Shown: positions 46,281 to 56,592, numbered from the stretch's first letter. The stretch: 64,000 nucleotides of DNA from Pseudoalteromonas luteoviolacea S2607 (GCF_001625575.1 NZ_AUXV01000007.1:186001-250000); one strand, 5' to 3'. The notes: generated by a model not told the origin, from the sequence alone. Translations and numbers: made by a program.

Positions 46281-47024
46281 ATGTTTAAAAAACTCTTAGC
46301 ATCTGTTGGAGTAGGTGCTGCAAAAGTCGATACAGTATTGGAAACTGAACACTTACACCCAGGTCAAAAGTTTCAAGCACAAATCATTGTTATGGGTGGT
46401 GACGTAGAGCAGGAGATCTCTGGGCTAGAATTGGCATTAATGACCAAGGTGAAGGTAGAAAATGACGATGGAGAGTACTTCACTAATCATGTAATAGAAA
46501 AGTGGCGTCTCCCAGCTGAGTTCACAATCGCACCAGGTGAACAACGAATCATACCTTTTGAAGCAAGACTGCATTCAGAGACACCAATTACTCAAATTAA
46601 TGCGCCATATAACCACTGCCATGTTTGGATTGAGACTGGTCTTGATATTGATTTAGCTTTAGACCCTTCCGATAAAGACGCATTACATATTTATCCCAAC
46701 GAAGCTGTTAAAGCCGTACTAACCGCGATGGACAAGTTAGGCTTTCAACTGGTTAAAGCCGATGTTGAGAAAGGTTACCTGCGCGCTTCGAGCTTTCAGT
46801 CGACGTCGGGCTGCTATCAAGAAATTGAATATCGTCCAAGTAGCCACTCTATGTTTGGTTTGCAGGAGATTGAGCTATCATTTGTGCCAGAAGCACATAA
46901 GACACATGTGTTAATTGAATTAGATCGTGCATTTAGAAGTGATGGTTATATTGATTTAACGATTGAACATGATCAGGTGAACTTATCGCGTATCTGTGAC
47001 CAGCTAGAGAGACTTTTTGCTTAA
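46281..47024 (+). CDS. Spo0M/SpoOM-family arrestin-like protein
   Basis: This 247-residue protein has the Spo0M family start MFKKLLASVGVGAAKVDTVL and an arrestin-like beta fold (HPGQKFQAQIIVMGGDVEQ, HCHVWIETGLDIDLALDP). B. subtilis Spo0M affects sporulation and cell shape; in gammaproteobacteria the role is unknown. The second of two adjacent ATGs (46281) is taken because it sits five bases after AGGAG; the frame is open further upstream. It is divergent from the antiporter gene. Confidence 0.88.
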   Translation: MFKKLLASVGVGAAKVDTVLETEHLHPGQKFQAQIIVMGGDVEQEISGLELALMTKVKVENDDGEYFTNHVIEKWRLPAEFTIAPGEQRIIPFEARLHSETPITQINAPYNHCHVWIETGLDIDLALDPSDKDALHIYPNEAVKAVLTAMDKLGFQLVKADVEKGYLRASSFQSTSGCYQEIEYRPSSHSMFGLQEIELSFVPEAHKTHVLIELDRAFRSDGYIDLTIEHDQVNLSRICDQLERLFA

Positions 47025-47049
47025 TTACTGGCTGAAGATGAGATAACGG

Positions 47050-47502
47050 ATGTTAGAACCAGTTATAAAGACGTTTCACGAGTTAAGTCGTGATGAAATC
47101 TTCATGATGTTTAAAGCGCGTGTAGACGTATTTGTTGTTGAGCAAGCATGTGCTTACCCTGAAATTGATGATGTAGACCGCGCTTTAAATACACGGCACA
47201 TACTTTTTCTTGAACAAGGAAGCCTCAAAGCCTACGCAAGGTGTTATTTAAAGAACGAAAGTATAGCGAGTATTGGCCGCGTATTGATTGCGCCTGATGG
47301 GCGGGGCTCTGGGCTAGGGTACACGTTAATGAATGCTGCACTTGCTTGCTGCGCGCAACAATTTCCCAGTGCGCAGGTGCAAATTGCAGCTCAGAGTTAC
47401 CTACAGCCGTTTTATGGCAAGCTTGGTTTTACAGCTATCAGTGAAGTGTACCTTGAAGACGGTATTGAACACATAGATATGCAACTAGTGCAAACCATGT
47501 AG
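47050..47502 (+). CDS. ElaA-type GNAT acetyltransferase
   Basis: This 150-residue GNAT protein has the ElaA pattern: HELSRDEIFMMFKARVDVFVVEQACAYPEIDD (at about 10-42), then the acetyl-CoA loop RVLIAPDGRGSGLG, AQSYLQPFYGKLGF, and EDGIEHIDMQL. The substrate of ElaA is unknown. Its start lies 25 bases after the Spo0M stop, so it is probably in the same transcript. It ends at a bidirectional terminator. Confidence 0.9.
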   Translation: MLEPVIKTFHELSRDEIFMMFKARVDVFVVEQACAYPEIDDVDRALNTRHILFLEQGSLKAYARCYLKNESIASIGRVLIAPDGRGSGLGYTLMNAALACCAQQFPSAQVQIAAQSYLQPFYGKLGFTAISEVYLEDGIEHIDMQLVQTM

Positions 47503-47523
47503 TGTTGAGCAGACAGTAAAAGA

Positions 47524-47553
47524 AAAAGGCGCTTCTCTCGAAGCGCTTTTTTT
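47524..47553. terminator. Bidirectional terminator between ElaA-type and NSS genes
   Basis: GCGCTTC (47529-47535) pairs with GAAGCGC (47540-47546), 4-base loop, As before and seven Ts after, between convergent genes. Confidence 0.88.
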
Positions 47554-48898
47554 ATAGTGAATTTATAAATACGAGGCCAATAGCTAACGGACAGACAAAC
47601 TTGATGTACCAAGGCCAAATTTTCCAGAACAAAGTGTTGTCTACTGCTTCATTTCCTTCTTTAATTGCTGCGAGCAACTTACTTCTATGCCATATCCAGC
47701 CAGCAAAAATACAGCACAACATGCCAAGCAAAGGTTGTGCAAACTGCGTGGTTAACTGAACCACAAAGCCAAATAACGCAGAAAAATTAAAAATGATAGA
47801 AACGCTCACAACACTGACAATGAGCCCTATAAGCCAAGTAGCTTGTACGCGAGCCAGTGCGAACTTTTCAACAACGTAAGAAACAGGTGCCTCAAGCATA
47901 GAGATTGAGCTTGTTAAGGCTGCAATGCTCATTAGAGCGAAAAATGCGAAGCCAATGTAAATACCTATGCCACCCATACTTTCAAATAAGGCCGGTAATA
48001 CTTGAAACACTAAGGTATCTTCAGACAATAATTCTCCCGAAGCCGAGAAAATTTCAACCCCTTGAGCTTGTGCTACATACATAGCAGGGATGATGAGCAT
48101 ACCCGCTACAAAAGCTATAAATACGTCAATTAATGTGACGTATGCACCTAGTGAAACAAGGTTTTCTTGTTTGCTTATATATGAGCCATAGATGATCATC
48201 ACACTCGTGCCCAAGGACAGTGAAAAGAACGCTTGTCCCAGCGCACTAACGAGTAGACTCGGGTTTAAGATCGAGCTGAAATCCGGCACCAAATAAGCCT
48301 TCAAACCTGTCATAGCGCCCTCTTGCGTTAATACATAGCCAATGAGTGCGAAGAGAATAAATAACAGCGCTGGCATGAGTCGTTTTGACCATTTTTCAAT
48401 GCCGTTTTCTACACCTTTACTGATGATGGAAACGGTTAAAATAATAAAAGCGGCTGTAAATATTAGGTCTCTCGATAGCGACTGTTCGCTTAGCCAAGAG
48501 GTTGCTTGATCTGTACCTGCAATGACAGAAATAGGTTCCAGAGTTGCGCTGAACATCCATCCTGCAACAATGGCATAAAAGCTGAGAATGAGTCCCGCAC
48601 AAACAATGCCACCAAAGCCCACAAAAAATGCGAAGCGTTTTTGCATCTGGTTATTTGCTAGTTTTTGCAGTGATGCGACAGCATTGGCTTGTCCGTGTCG
48701 GCCAATAACAAGTTCAGCCATTAATGCGGGATAGGCAAGACAAAACGCGAGTACTAAATAAACCAGTACAAATGCAGCTCCACCATTGCTAGCGGTCTGT
48801 GTCGGAAACCCCCATATATTGCCTAAACCAACGGCAGAGCCTGCGGCGGCCATAATAAATCCAAACCGAGAACTAAACTCTCCTCGAATACTGCTCAT
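47552..48898 (-). CDS. NSS-family sodium-dependent symporter
   Basis: This 448-residue transporter has the LeuT-fold signature RFGFIMAAAGSAVGLGNIWGFP in helix 1, GGAAFVLVYL in helix 2, and FFSLSLGTSVMIIYGSY in helix 6, and about eleven or twelve transmembrane helices. It should carry an amino acid or amine with Na+. The ATG at 48898 starts right before the conserved SSIRGEFSSR region; the frame is open 13 residues further but without a better site. No catabolic gene next to it suggests the substrate. Confidence 0.92.
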   Translation of the reverse strand: MSSIRGEFSSRFGFIMAAAGSAVGLGNIWGFPTQTASNGGAAFVLVYLVLAFCLAYPALMAELVIGRHGQANAVASLQKLANNQMQKRFAFFVGFGGIVCAGLILSFYAIVAGWMFSATLEPISVIAGTDQATSWLSEQSLSRDLIFTAAFIILTVSIISKGVENGIEKWSKRLMPALLFILFALIGYVLTQEGAMTGLKAYLVPDFSSILNPSLLVSALGQAFFSLSLGTSVMIIYGSYISKQENLVSLGAYVTLIDVFIAFVAGMLIIPAMYVAQAQGVEIFSASGELLSEDTLVFQVLPALFESMGGIGIYIGFAFFALMSIAALTSSISMLEAPVSYVVEKFALARVQATWLIGLIVSVVSVSIIFNFSALFGFVVQLTTQFAQPLLGMLCCIFAGWIWHRSKLLAAIKEGNEAVDNTLFWKIWPWYIKFVCPLAIGLVFINSL

Positions 48899-49099
48899 GT
48901 TTTTATATTTCTCTTTTTTTAAAGACGGCCGCAACAATCTACTGTAAATGAAAGCAAATAAAAAGCCTTATCTGCACTGATCTAGCGCAAGAATGAGTGT
49001 TAAAAAAGGCCGTAGTTATAAATATCCATATTATAATTACGATTATTATTGTAACGTTATGATATTTTAAGTGTTTTGCGCAGTTTTCTTGAAAAGGTG

Positions 49100-50413
49100 T
49101 CAGCGGTTGTGTACGTTTTGTGAAACTGCTTTACAAGGTAAGGTTAGCGTGAATTTAGCTCCGCCAAGTAACTCTGAGCGACTCACTGAAGCTTTACCGT
49201 GGTGCCAATCAATTACTTTAGCAACGATGGCAAGTCCTAGGCCATAGCTTTTACCTGCTCTATTACGATGTCCTTGCTCTTGAAAGAACGGGTCAAAAAC
49301 CTTGTTCCAATTCTCCTGCTCGATACCGGGACCATCATCCTCTATGTTTATTTCTATTTCATGATCATGTGGCTGGGCACTAACAAACAGCTGCATATTT
49401 GCAAAGTCACAAGCATTACTTAGTAAATTTGATATAGCGCGTGCTAGCCAATGAAGGTCTGCCTCAACGACTAACTCTGGATGGATTGAAATATTGGCAG
49501 TTAACCCTTTTTTGGACATCTTAGGGTGCATTTGAGCTACAACGTCTGAAACGTATCCATTGAGTTTGATAGGTTCAAATTTCAACAAGTGAGATTTTTG
49601 CTCAAGCGTTGCAAAAGACAAATAGCTTGATAGCATATCTTCCATTTGATCGAGGTCTTTTTCCATTCGCTCGAGTAGTAAGTGAACCTCTTGTATATCG
49701 TCCTCTTCCAACGCCGCATCGAAACCAAACCGTAAACACGCGACAGGCGTGCGAATATCATGTGACAGACTAGATGCCATTAATTTATTTTCAGCTAATA
49801 GCTTTTCGATTTGGTTCGCCATTCGATTGAAAGTTAGTTCTACATCTTTAATGTAGGTAAAATGATTTACTTCAATACGCGTATCTAGATTTCCACTGGC
49901 AAATTGTTTTGCTGCATGTGTCAAAACCGAAAGGCGTTTAGCCAAAGGTGCCAGTACAAACCACATCAGTGCACAAACACCTGAGTAAAATGCGAGCGTG
50001 AGCAAAACATCATAGCTGTTGCGCTCAGGAGGCTTTTCCAATTGAAGTTCGATGTAATCGGGTTTTAATCGTGGTGTCGATTTAAGCAGGTAAAAATAAC
50101 CTTCATCAGAGTCTATTAATAGCCCTTGAGGTCTATACATCTGCTCGGTAACTTCGGAAGGTAGGGCTAAAGAGGCTCCGGAGTGGTAGGAAATAGTGAG
50201 GTCAAAATCTTTACCAGCTTTTTCAACAAAATTTAGTCGCTGGTCGAGTGGAGTTGAGCTAGCTTGGTTGGCAATTCCCACTAATAATTTGGCTTGCCAA
50301 AAAAAGCTGTCATCATCTGGAGAAGTTTGCTCATTAAGCGTGTCTATCAACCACCCAAGAACGATGATTGAAATAATTACACCAGTAAGCAAGGATAAAT
50401 ATAATTTTCTCAC
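49100..50413 (-). CDS. RstB-like sensor histidine kinase
   Basis: This 437-residue inner-membrane kinase has helices at about 5-22 and 134-155, a small periplasmic domain, HAMP (GNLDTRIEVNHFTYI), the H-box SSLSHDIRTPVA with His218, and the ATPase motifs NLLSNAC, EDDGPGI and KSYGLGLAIV. The layout matches E. coli RstB. It follows the regulator gene by 86 bases, which contain a strong hairpin. The signal is not known from sequence; RstB in E. coli is under PhoPQ and responds to low Mg or acid. Confidence 0.92.
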   Translation of the reverse strand: MRKLYLSLLTGVIISIIVLGWLIDTLNEQTSPDDDSFFWQAKLLVGIANQASSTPLDQRLNFVEKAGKDFDLTISYHSGASLALPSEVTEQMYRPQGLLIDSDEGYFYLLKSTPRLKPDYIELQLEKPPERNSYDVLLTLAFYSGVCALMWFVLAPLAKRLSVLTHAAKQFASGNLDTRIEVNHFTYIKDVELTFNRMANQIEKLLAENKLMASSLSHDIRTPVACLRFGFDAALEEDDIQEVHLLLERMEKDLDQMEDMLSSYLSFATLEQKSHLLKFEPIKLNGYVSDVVAQMHPKMSKKGLTANISIHPELVVEADLHWLARAISNLLSNACDFANMQLFVSAQPHDHEIEINIEDDGPGIEQENWNKVFDPFFQEQGHRNRAGKSYGLGLAIVAKVIDWHHGKASVSRSELLGGAKFTLTLPCKAVSQNVHNR

Positions 50414-50460
50414 AAATTCACTCTACCTAGTACAACATGATAACTTCAAGCGTTGGGGGT

Positions 50461-50492
50461 TGAGTTGTGCAGTAAGGGGGCTGCACAACTCA
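50461..50492 (-). other. 12-bp perfect hairpin between the two-component genes
   Basis: TGAGTTGTGCAG (50461-50472) and CTGCACAACTCA (50481-50492) are perfect complements with an 8-base loop. On the minus strand the right-hand flank is C-rich, with no T run. It begins eight bases past the regulator stop and could slow 3' decay of the regulator mRNA or lower kinase expression. Confidence 0.8.
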
Positions 50493-50499
50493 GCAGGTA

Positions 50500-51207
50500 C
50501 TACCAAGCCGTAGGTACTAGTAAGTAGCCTTTGCCCCAAATGGTTTTTATCTTTTCAGGGTTTTGTGGGTCGTCATCAAACTTTTTACGTAGCGCCGAAA
50601 TTAATACGTCTACACTGCGGTCAAGGCCATCATACTCTCTTCCTTTTGTAGCCTTGAACACCGCATCTCTAGACACGACGTTACCAGCATTTGAGGCAAG
50701 AAAGTGAAGCAGTAAGTACTCGGCACTCGAAATCGAAACTTCTTGACCTGATACGACAACTTTTCGAGCCTGAGTATCAATTTTGAGGTTTCCGACATTT
50801 AGAATAGCGCTACTAGAGTCATTTTGAGCGCTATTATCTTGAGCCGCCCTCGCATTTGCTTTGATCCTAGCTAGCAGTGCTCTTGGGCGTACTGGCTTGA
50901 TAACATAGTCACTGGCACCCACTTCTAAGCCGATTACTTCATCCATTTCTTCATCTTTGGCTGTTAGCATGATGATAGGCTTGCTATAAAACTGACGTAA
51001 CTCTCTACAGACACTGATACCATCTTGGCCTGGTAGCATTATATCCAGCAATACTAAATCAGGGTTATGCTGTTTAACCATTGCGACGACTTCGTCACCA
51101 CGATGACAGCAATGGGTTGTGTAACCTTGATTATTTAAATAGTCCGCTACCCATTGTGCGAGTGATTCATCATCCTCAACAAGTAATATCGTACCGTACT
51201 GCTCCAT
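50500..51207 (-). CDS. RstA-like OmpR-family response regulator
   Basis: This 235-residue regulator has an intact receiver (VEDDES, phospho-acceptor Asp55 in LLDIMLPG, Lys in VIKPVRPR) and an OmpR winged helix with YDGLDRSVDVLISALRKKF and IKTIWGKGYLLVP, close to RstA in pattern. It is cotranscribed with the kinase behind it. AGGAGAG lies about eight bases before the ATG. Target genes are unknown; the divergent 51208-51353 stretch and neighbouring lipoprotein gene are possible sites. Confidence 0.93.
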   Translation of the reverse strand: MEQYGTILLVEDDESLAQWVADYLNNQGYTTHCCHRGDEVVAMVKQHNPDLVLLDIMLPGQDGISVCRELRQFYSKPIIMLTAKDEEMDEVIGLEVGASDYVIKPVRPRALLARIKANARAAQDNSAQNDSSSAILNVGNLKIDTQARKVVVSGQEVSISSAEYLLLHFLASNAGNVVSRDAVFKATKGREYDGLDRSVDVLISALRKKFDDDPQNPEKIKTIWGKGYLLVPTAW

Positions 51208-51353
51208 GAAAACTCTCCTTTAACATACCAACTAAGTATCATTATGGACGATGACACTGGTGCCTTTTAAAATCATACTAACCTTTTTATATCATCGTGC
51301 AATTATAATTGCGCTGTGGGATATTTTTGTAATTAAGTGTATGAGTTTGTTGC

Positions 51354-52157
51354 CTATTGAACATTTAGCTTATCAATTAAGTTGTGTGTCAGTGTTAACA
51401 TCATTTTTGGTGTTAGTTCACTCACTTCAGTCTTTTCACATGCTCCAGCTACCTTTATAAGCGGAGTAATGTTTGGTTGGACGACGTATTGCGGGATAGT
51501 CACGGGCTCTTGGTACCTATCTTTACGGGCTTGTTCAGTGTTTTGCTCAGCAACAAAGGTGATAACTTCTTGCTCATTAATTACTTTTTCGGTCTCAGTA
51601 AATGAATATTGCAAAGGGATGCCCTGAAACCCTGCACTGTCTACTGATGATTTTGCAAACCAGACAACATCAGCAGAGTCGTTATGTGTTAAGCGCATGC
51701 TAAGAGAAGCGGTAATATTACTGCACTGTTTACTTGGATTGGTTTGAGATATTTTTGCAATATAGGGGTGGCTATTGCTTGGTTTATTGAGCACGTACAC
51801 TTTATCTCGACCGTATGATAAATCCATTTGTTGAATAACGAGTCTATAATCGGTGTTTTCTTGGGAGTCGACCTGCAAGCCTTTCTCTTTGAGCATGTTA
51901 ATCAGTGATGCGCGAAAGGCGTCTGTGAGTGTTACTTTACTCGAGTCGATGTAAACTGTGTCTTGTCTTTTTACAACATGCGCGGGTAGTTGCACTGATT
52001 TAATACGCGCAGATTCTAACTCTGCCGTATAACTAATTTGGTAGATAGATTTTTGTAAAAGTGGTTTAGAAGGAACACTAAGCTTAGGCGCCAGTGGTTG
52101 AGTCATTGTACACCCTGTTAAGCCGATGAGTGCCAAACAGCTAATGATTCCTCGCAT
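51354..52157 (-). CDS. Lipoprotein of unknown function
   Basis: I do not recognise the family. The 267 residues start with a short lipoprotein signal ending LTGC (Cys about 16). The middle has SARIKSVQLPAHVVKR, TLTDAFRASLINMLKEKGLQV and DYRLVIQQMDLSYG, a pattern also seen in periplasmic lipoproteins such as YajG-like proteins that help organise envelope complexes, but the match is loose. It is upstream of the two-component genes on the same strand, 146 bases away, so it could be part of that regulon. Confidence 0.75.
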   Translation of the reverse strand: MRGIISCLALIGLTGCTMTQPLAPKLSVPSKPLLQKSIYQISYTAELESARIKSVQLPAHVVKRQDTVYIDSSKVTLTDAFRASLINMLKEKGLQVDSQENTDYRLVIQQMDLSYGRDKVYVLNKPSNSHPYIAKISQTNPSKQCSNITASLSMRLTHNDSADVVWFAKSSVDSAGFQGIPLQYSFTETEKVINEQEVITFVAEQNTEQARKDRYQEPVTIPQYVVQPNITPLIKVAGACEKTEVSELTPKMMLTLTHNLIDKLNVQ

Positions 52158-52374
52158 TATAAGTACCTCAAATTACAATTTTCTATAATATCAAATGGAT
52201 TTTAGAATAAATTTTACATGGTAGGCCATGCATAACGACAGTCTTAAATTGTTCAAGTTTGTAACGCATACAATGCGACAAACCATAAAGACTCCTGTTT
52301 ATTTTACGTTTTCCGTGAGCTCGCGACTTATTTTCGTGATACCATAACACCGCGTGTTAATGTACAGAGTCATT

Positions 52375-53529
52375 ATGAAGTCACTACTTATTTATTCAAA
52401 ATGCCTACTATTGCTAACTCTTTCACTTGCAGTGAAGAGTGACGAACAAAAAAAAGCAAAAGCATGGGAGCATTTTGTAGGCGACTATTCTAAGCAAGTC
52501 CGACAGAAACTAAAAGAAAAATCGATACCCGGAGCTGCATTGAGCATTACTCATGTAAAGTTTGGTGATATAGCGAAAGGCTATGGCAGAACGAAAGCGA
52601 AGAAGGGGCTACCTGTTAACGGACAAACTCGGTTTCGTTTAGCATCTGTCTCAAAAACTTTTGCGGGATCACTCACGGCAAAGTTAGCAGCGGATGAAAA
52701 AGTCGATTTGGACCGCTACGTTGCTGATTATCTGCCTATTTTCAGAGATAGCCAATATGCGCCTCTGCGTGTATATCACCTTTTGAGCCACTCCAGTGGA
52801 CTGGTACCCAATGCGTATGACAACTTGATTGAATCACGTATGGAGTATGACAATATCTATCCGAGGCTGTTAAAAGTTGATAGGTTGTGCCGTCCCGGCA
52901 TATGTTATGGCTATCAAAATGTCATGTTCAGTTTGATTGGTAATGTAATAAACCAAGCAACAGGGTTAAGTTACGACACTTGGCTCAATGAGTTCATTTT
53001 TAAGCCTTTAAGTATGAAAGATGCGGGACTTGGGTTCGAACATATGACCAAAGACGATAACTTTGCTTTGCCTCATGTTAAAGGACGCAAATATTGGCAT
53101 ACAGCAAAGTTGAAGAAGCACTACTATAAAGTTGCGCCTGCTGCAGGGGTAAACGCAAGTGCTGAAGATATGGTCATTTGGTTAAAAGCTCAACTAGGCT
53201 TGTTCCCCAGTGTCTTGTCGCTTGATGCATTAACAATTCAGTCAAGGCCATTCACTTTGACTAAGCGTGAACTTCGCAGGCGTGTATGGAAAAAATATGT
53301 TGAGCAGGCGCATTATGGGTTGGGCTGGCGAATATACAGTTTTGAAGGCGAGACGGTCTATTATCACAGTGGTTGGGTGCAAGGCTATCGTACCGATGTG
53401 GCAGTTATTCCATCTTTGGGGATAGGGTTTAGTTTACTATTAAATGCTGAAAGTGGCTTAATTAATCAATTGACAACCGATTTCTTGCGTAAGGCAATTG
53501 ATTTAGCACGCGAAGTTGAACCGCATTAG
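52375..53529 (+). CDS. Serine beta-lactamase-like hydrolase (class C fold)
   Basis: This 384-residue exported protein has a signal peptide (about 1-22), the nucleophile motif SVSK (Ser91-Lys94), a Tyr-X-Asn motif in YGYQN and a C-terminal HSGW box in place of KTG. These are the three motifs of class C beta-lactamases, DD-peptidases and related esterases. HSG is common in esterase- or peptidase-type members, so antibiotic hydrolysis is not implied. The ATG at 52375 is chosen as the signal peptide starts there; a GTG 21 bases upstream is open. It is divergent from the lipoprotein gene. Confidence 0.88.
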   Translation: MKSLLIYSKCLLLLTLSLAVKSDEQKKAKAWEHFVGDYSKQVRQKLKEKSIPGAALSITHVKFGDIAKGYGRTKAKKGLPVNGQTRFRLASVSKTFAGSLTAKLAADEKVDLDRYVADYLPIFRDSQYAPLRVYHLLSHSSGLVPNAYDNLIESRMEYDNIYPRLLKVDRLCRPGICYGYQNVMFSLIGNVINQATGLSYDTWLNEFIFKPLSMKDAGLGFEHMTKDDNFALPHVKGRKYWHTAKLKKHYYKVAPAAGVNASAEDMVIWLKAQLGLFPSVLSLDALTIQSRPFTLTKRELRRRVWKKYVEQAHYGLGWRIYSFEGETVYYHSGWVQGYRTDVAVIPSLGIGFSLLLNAESGLINQLTTDFLRKAIDLAREVEPH

Positions 53530-53548
53530 CGGTTCAACTACACAGTGT

Positions 53549-53845
53549 TTAGTTGCGAGGCAAGATAATTTTTTTGTCTTCACTTTGACGGTATAGCACG
53601 ATAATGTGACCGATCACTTGTACTTTATGTGCTCCAGTTTCACGGACAATGGCATCAAAAATAAGTTGTTTGGTTTCACGATCGTTGGTCGGTACTTTAA
53701 CTTTGATCAATTCGTGTATTTCTAAACATTGTTCAATTTCTAGCAATACACCTTCGGTTAGGCCGTTACCACCAAGTAAAACGACTGGTTTCAGGGCATG
53801 TGCTAACCCTTTCAGGTGCTGCTTTTGTTTATTTGATAATGTCAT
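53549..53845 (-). CDS. yhbY: YhbY, CRM-domain RNA-binding protein
   Basis: This 98-residue protein is a single CRM domain (LKGLAHALKPVVLLGGNGLTEGV, at about 11-33, with the GxxG loop) and associates with pre-50S particles in E. coli. Length and motifs match. It is divergent from rlmE, the conserved yhbY/ftsJ-ftsH arrangement of gammaproteobacteria. Confidence 0.95.
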   Translation of the reverse strand: MTLSNKQKQHLKGLAHALKPVVLLGGNGLTEGVLLEIEQCLEIHELIKVKVPTNDRETKQLIFDAIVRETGAHKVQVIGHIIVLYRQSEDKKIILPRN

Positions 53846-53929
53846 ATTGGTACAATTTACTAAATTAAGGCTTGAATTCTCGACATTCTAACGCCATCTA
53901 AAGAAGATTACTAATGAGTTGCAGTGAAT

Positions 53930-54559
53930 ATGGCAAATAAAAAGCACTCAGCGAGCTCAAAGCGCTGGTTAAAAGAGCATGTAGACGATCCATTTGTACA
54001 TGAAGCCCAAAAACGAGGCTACCGTTCTCGTGCAGTGTTTAAATTAGAGGAAATACAGCAGCGGGACAAACTGATCAGACCTGGTATGCACGTTGTAGAT
54101 TTAGGTGCAGCTCCTGGCAGTTGGTCACAATATCTAGCTGAGCAAGTATCAGAGAAGGGCGAGGTAATTGCGTGTGATATTTTGCCAATGGACTCCTTAC
54201 CGGGCGTTGCATTTTTACAAGGCGACTTCCGTGAAGAAAGCGTTTTAAACGCATTGTTAGACCGGATTGGTGGTAAGAATATCGACGTGGTATTCTCTGA
54301 CATGGCACCTAATATGAGCGGCAACAATGTTATAGATCAGGCCGGTAGTATGTATTTAGTCGAATTAGCACTAGATATGTGTCACCAAGTACTAAAACCA
54401 AATGGTGCGTTTGCGGTTAAGGTGTTTCAGGGCGAAGGCTTTGATCAATTTGTACAAGAAGTACGTAATGCCTTTAAAGTTGTAAAGATACGTAAACCAA
54501 AAGCGTCTCGACCTAGATCTCGAGAAGTATATATAGTGGCGACAGGATACAAACTGTAG
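53930..54559 (+). CDS. rlmE: RlmE (FtsJ), 23S rRNA U2552 2'-O-methyltransferase
   Basis: This 209-residue SAM-dependent enzyme methylates the ribose of U2552 in 23S rRNA, a late step of 50S assembly. It shows [15 protein letters not shown] (SAM motif I), the K-D-K-E tetrad members in SDMAPNMSG and VKVFQGEGF, and ends [12 protein letters not shown] as in E. coli. The ATG at 53930 is preferred over a GTG two codons before. ftsH follows after 58 bases. Confidence 0.97.
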   Translation: MANKKHSASSKRWLKEHVDDPFVHEAQKRGYRSRAVFKLEEIQQRDKLIRPGMHVVDLGAAPGSWSQYLAEQVSEKGEVIACDILPMDSLPGVAFLQGDFREESVLNALLDRIGGKNIDVVFSDMAPNMSGNNVIDQAGSMYLVELALDMCHQVLKPNGAFAVKVFQGEGFDQFVQEVRNAFKVVKIRKPKASRPRSREVYIVATGYKL

Positions 54560-54617
54560 TACAGTTGAGGTGCATTTAAGATGATTTTAAATAAATTGGA
54601 TACAAGAGGTTAACCCC

Positions 54618-56564
54618 TTGAGCGATATGGCGAAGAACTTAATTCTCTGGCTTGTCATAGCAGTCGTGCTAATGACAGTGTTTCAGAGTTTCAATGGTGG
54701 CGAGCAATCTGATCGTCAGACAAGTTACACTCAGTTTGTAAAAGAAGTCCGTAGTGGTGTGGTCAGAGAGGCAAATATTGACCGTGCTGCTGGTACTATT
54801 TCAGGGATTAAAAATAACGGTGAGCGCTTTCAAACGATCATGCCGTTATATGATGAAGATCTAATTAATGATTTGCTTAAAAACGATGTAAACGTCAAAG
54901 GTGTTGCACCGGAAGAGCAATCGTTTTTAGCGAACGTTTTCATCTCTTGGTTCCCAATGCTGTTGTTGATTGGTGTATGGATATTCTTCATGCGTCAGAT
55001 GCAAGGTGGCGGCGGTAAAGGCGCAATGTCTTTCGGCAAGAGTAAAGCGCGTCTAATGAGCGAAGATCAAGTCAAAACAACTTTTGCAGATGTTGCAGGC
55101 TGTGATGAAGCAAAAGAAGACGTTACTGAATTAGTCGATTTTCTACGAGACCCGTCTAAATTCCAGAAGCTTGGCGGTAACATTCCTAAAGGGGTGTTGA
55201 TGGTAGGTCCTCCTGGTACGGGTAAAACGTTACTTGCAAAAGCTGTTGCAGGTGAAGCAAAGGTACCGTTTTTTACAATTTCAGGTTCTGATTTTGTTGA
55301 AATGTTTGTCGGTGTTGGTGCATCCCGTGTAAGAGACATGTTTGAACAAGCTAAAAAAGCAGCGCCTTGTATTATCTTTATCGATGAAATTGACGCTGTT
55401 GGCCGTAAACGCGGTGCAGGCATGGGTGGGGGTCACGATGAACGTGAACAAACGCTAAACCAAATGCTGGTTGAAATGGACGGCTTTGAAGGCAATGAAG
55501 GTATCATTGTAATAGCTGCAACCAACCGCCCAGACGTTTTAGACCCTGCTTTATTGCGCCCTGGTCGTTTCGACCGACAGGTAGTTGTAGGTTTACCAGA
55601 CGTGAGAGGCCGTGAACAGATCCTTAACGTGCATATGCGCAAAGTACCTTTGGACTCTAATGTTGAGGCATCTCTCATCGCGCGTGGTACACCAGGATTT
55701 TCTGGTGCAGATCTAGCGAACTTAGTTAATGAGGCTGCATTATTTGCTGCGCGTGGTAACAAGCGCAAAGTAAGTATGGCTGAGTTTGACGCAGCAAAAG
55801 ATAAGATCATGATGGGCGCAGAGCGTAAATCAATGGTTATGTCTGAGAAAGAAAAAGAGATGACTGCTTATCATGAAGCTGGGCACGCAATTGTAGGGCG
55901 CTTAGTACCAGAACATGATCCTGTTTATAAAGTGTCTATTATCCCACGAGGTAGAGCGTTGGGTGTGACCATGTACTTACCGGAGCAAGACCGTGTAAGC
56001 CACTCGAAAGAACATTTAGAATCAATGTTATCTAGCCTCTATGGTGGCCGAATTGCAGAAGCCATAATTTATGGTGATGAAAAGGTGACTACAGGTGCAA
56101 GTAATGATATTGAGCGAGCAACTGACATTGCGCGTAAAATGGTAACTCAATGGGGTTTAAGCCCTGTACTTGGACCACAAATGTACATGGAAGAGCAAGG
56201 CGAAATGTACATGGGCGGTGGCGGCTCAAGAATGTCTGGGGTGTCGGGCGAAACAGCGAAATTAATTGACGAAGAAATTAAATTATTTGTCACTCGCAAC
56301 TACGACCGGGCCGAGCAAATCTTAAAAGACAATATGGACATCCTTCATTCGATGAAAGATGCACTAATGAAATATGAAACGATAGATGCCGGACAGATTG
56401 ACGACCTCATGGAACGCAAAGAAGTACGTCCTCCTAGAGACGCACATGACCGCAAATCTGACAAAGATGGTGGTTTGAATGGTGGTGCGACTGAGACGAA
56501 GAGTGAAGAAAATAACTCGGATGTCCCGCCTCCTAGCAATACAGAGGTTGATGACAAGCCTTAA
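54618..56564 (+). CDS. ftsH: FtsH, membrane AAA+ zinc protease
   Basis: FtsH degrades membrane proteins and regulators such as LpxC and RpoH. The 648 residues show two N-terminal helices (about 7-24 and 101-121) around a periplasmic domain, Walker A GPPGTGKT (about 198-205), [11 protein letters not shown], the second region of homology with RPGRFDRQ, and the zinc site HEAGHA. The start is a TTG at 54618 with AGAGGT nearby; MAKNLILW at 54627 is the alternative and matches the mature E. coli start. The C-terminal tail is acidic and Pro/Ser-rich. A terminator follows. Confidence 0.98.
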   Translation: MSDMAKNLILWLVIAVVLMTVFQSFNGGEQSDRQTSYTQFVKEVRSGVVREANIDRAAGTISGIKNNGERFQTIMPLYDEDLINDLLKNDVNVKGVAPEEQSFLANVFISWFPMLLLIGVWIFFMRQMQGGGGKGAMSFGKSKARLMSEDQVKTTFADVAGCDEAKEDVTELVDFLRDPSKFQKLGGNIPKGVLMVGPPGTGKTLLAKAVAGEAKVPFFTISGSDFVEMFVGVGASRVRDMFEQAKKAAPCIIFIDEIDAVGRKRGAGMGGGHDEREQTLNQMLVEMDGFEGNEGIIVIAATNRPDVLDPALLRPGRFDRQVVVGLPDVRGREQILNVHMRKVPLDSNVEASLIARGTPGFSGADLANLVNEAALFAARGNKRKVSMAEFDAAKDKIMMGAERKSMVMSEKEKEMTAYHEAGHAIVGRLVPEHDPVYKVSIIPRGRALGVTMYLPEQDRVSHSKEHLESMLSSLYGGRIAEAIIYGDEKVTTGASNDIERATDIARKMVTQWGLSPVLGPQMYMEEQGEMYMGGGGSRMSGVSGETAKLIDEEIKLFVTRNYDRAEQILKDNMDILHSMKDALMKYETIDAGQIDDLMERKEVRPPRDAHDRKSDKDGGLNGGATETKSEENNSDVPPPSNTEVDDKP

Positions 56565-56592
56565 TAAAAGGTAAAATGTCACAGCAGGAATT

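Noticed and set aside
52375..53529. Calling the serine hydrolase an AmpC beta-lactamase
   Set aside because: SxxK and YxN are present but the third box is HSG rather than KTG, and there is no ampR; many esterases and peptidases share this pattern.
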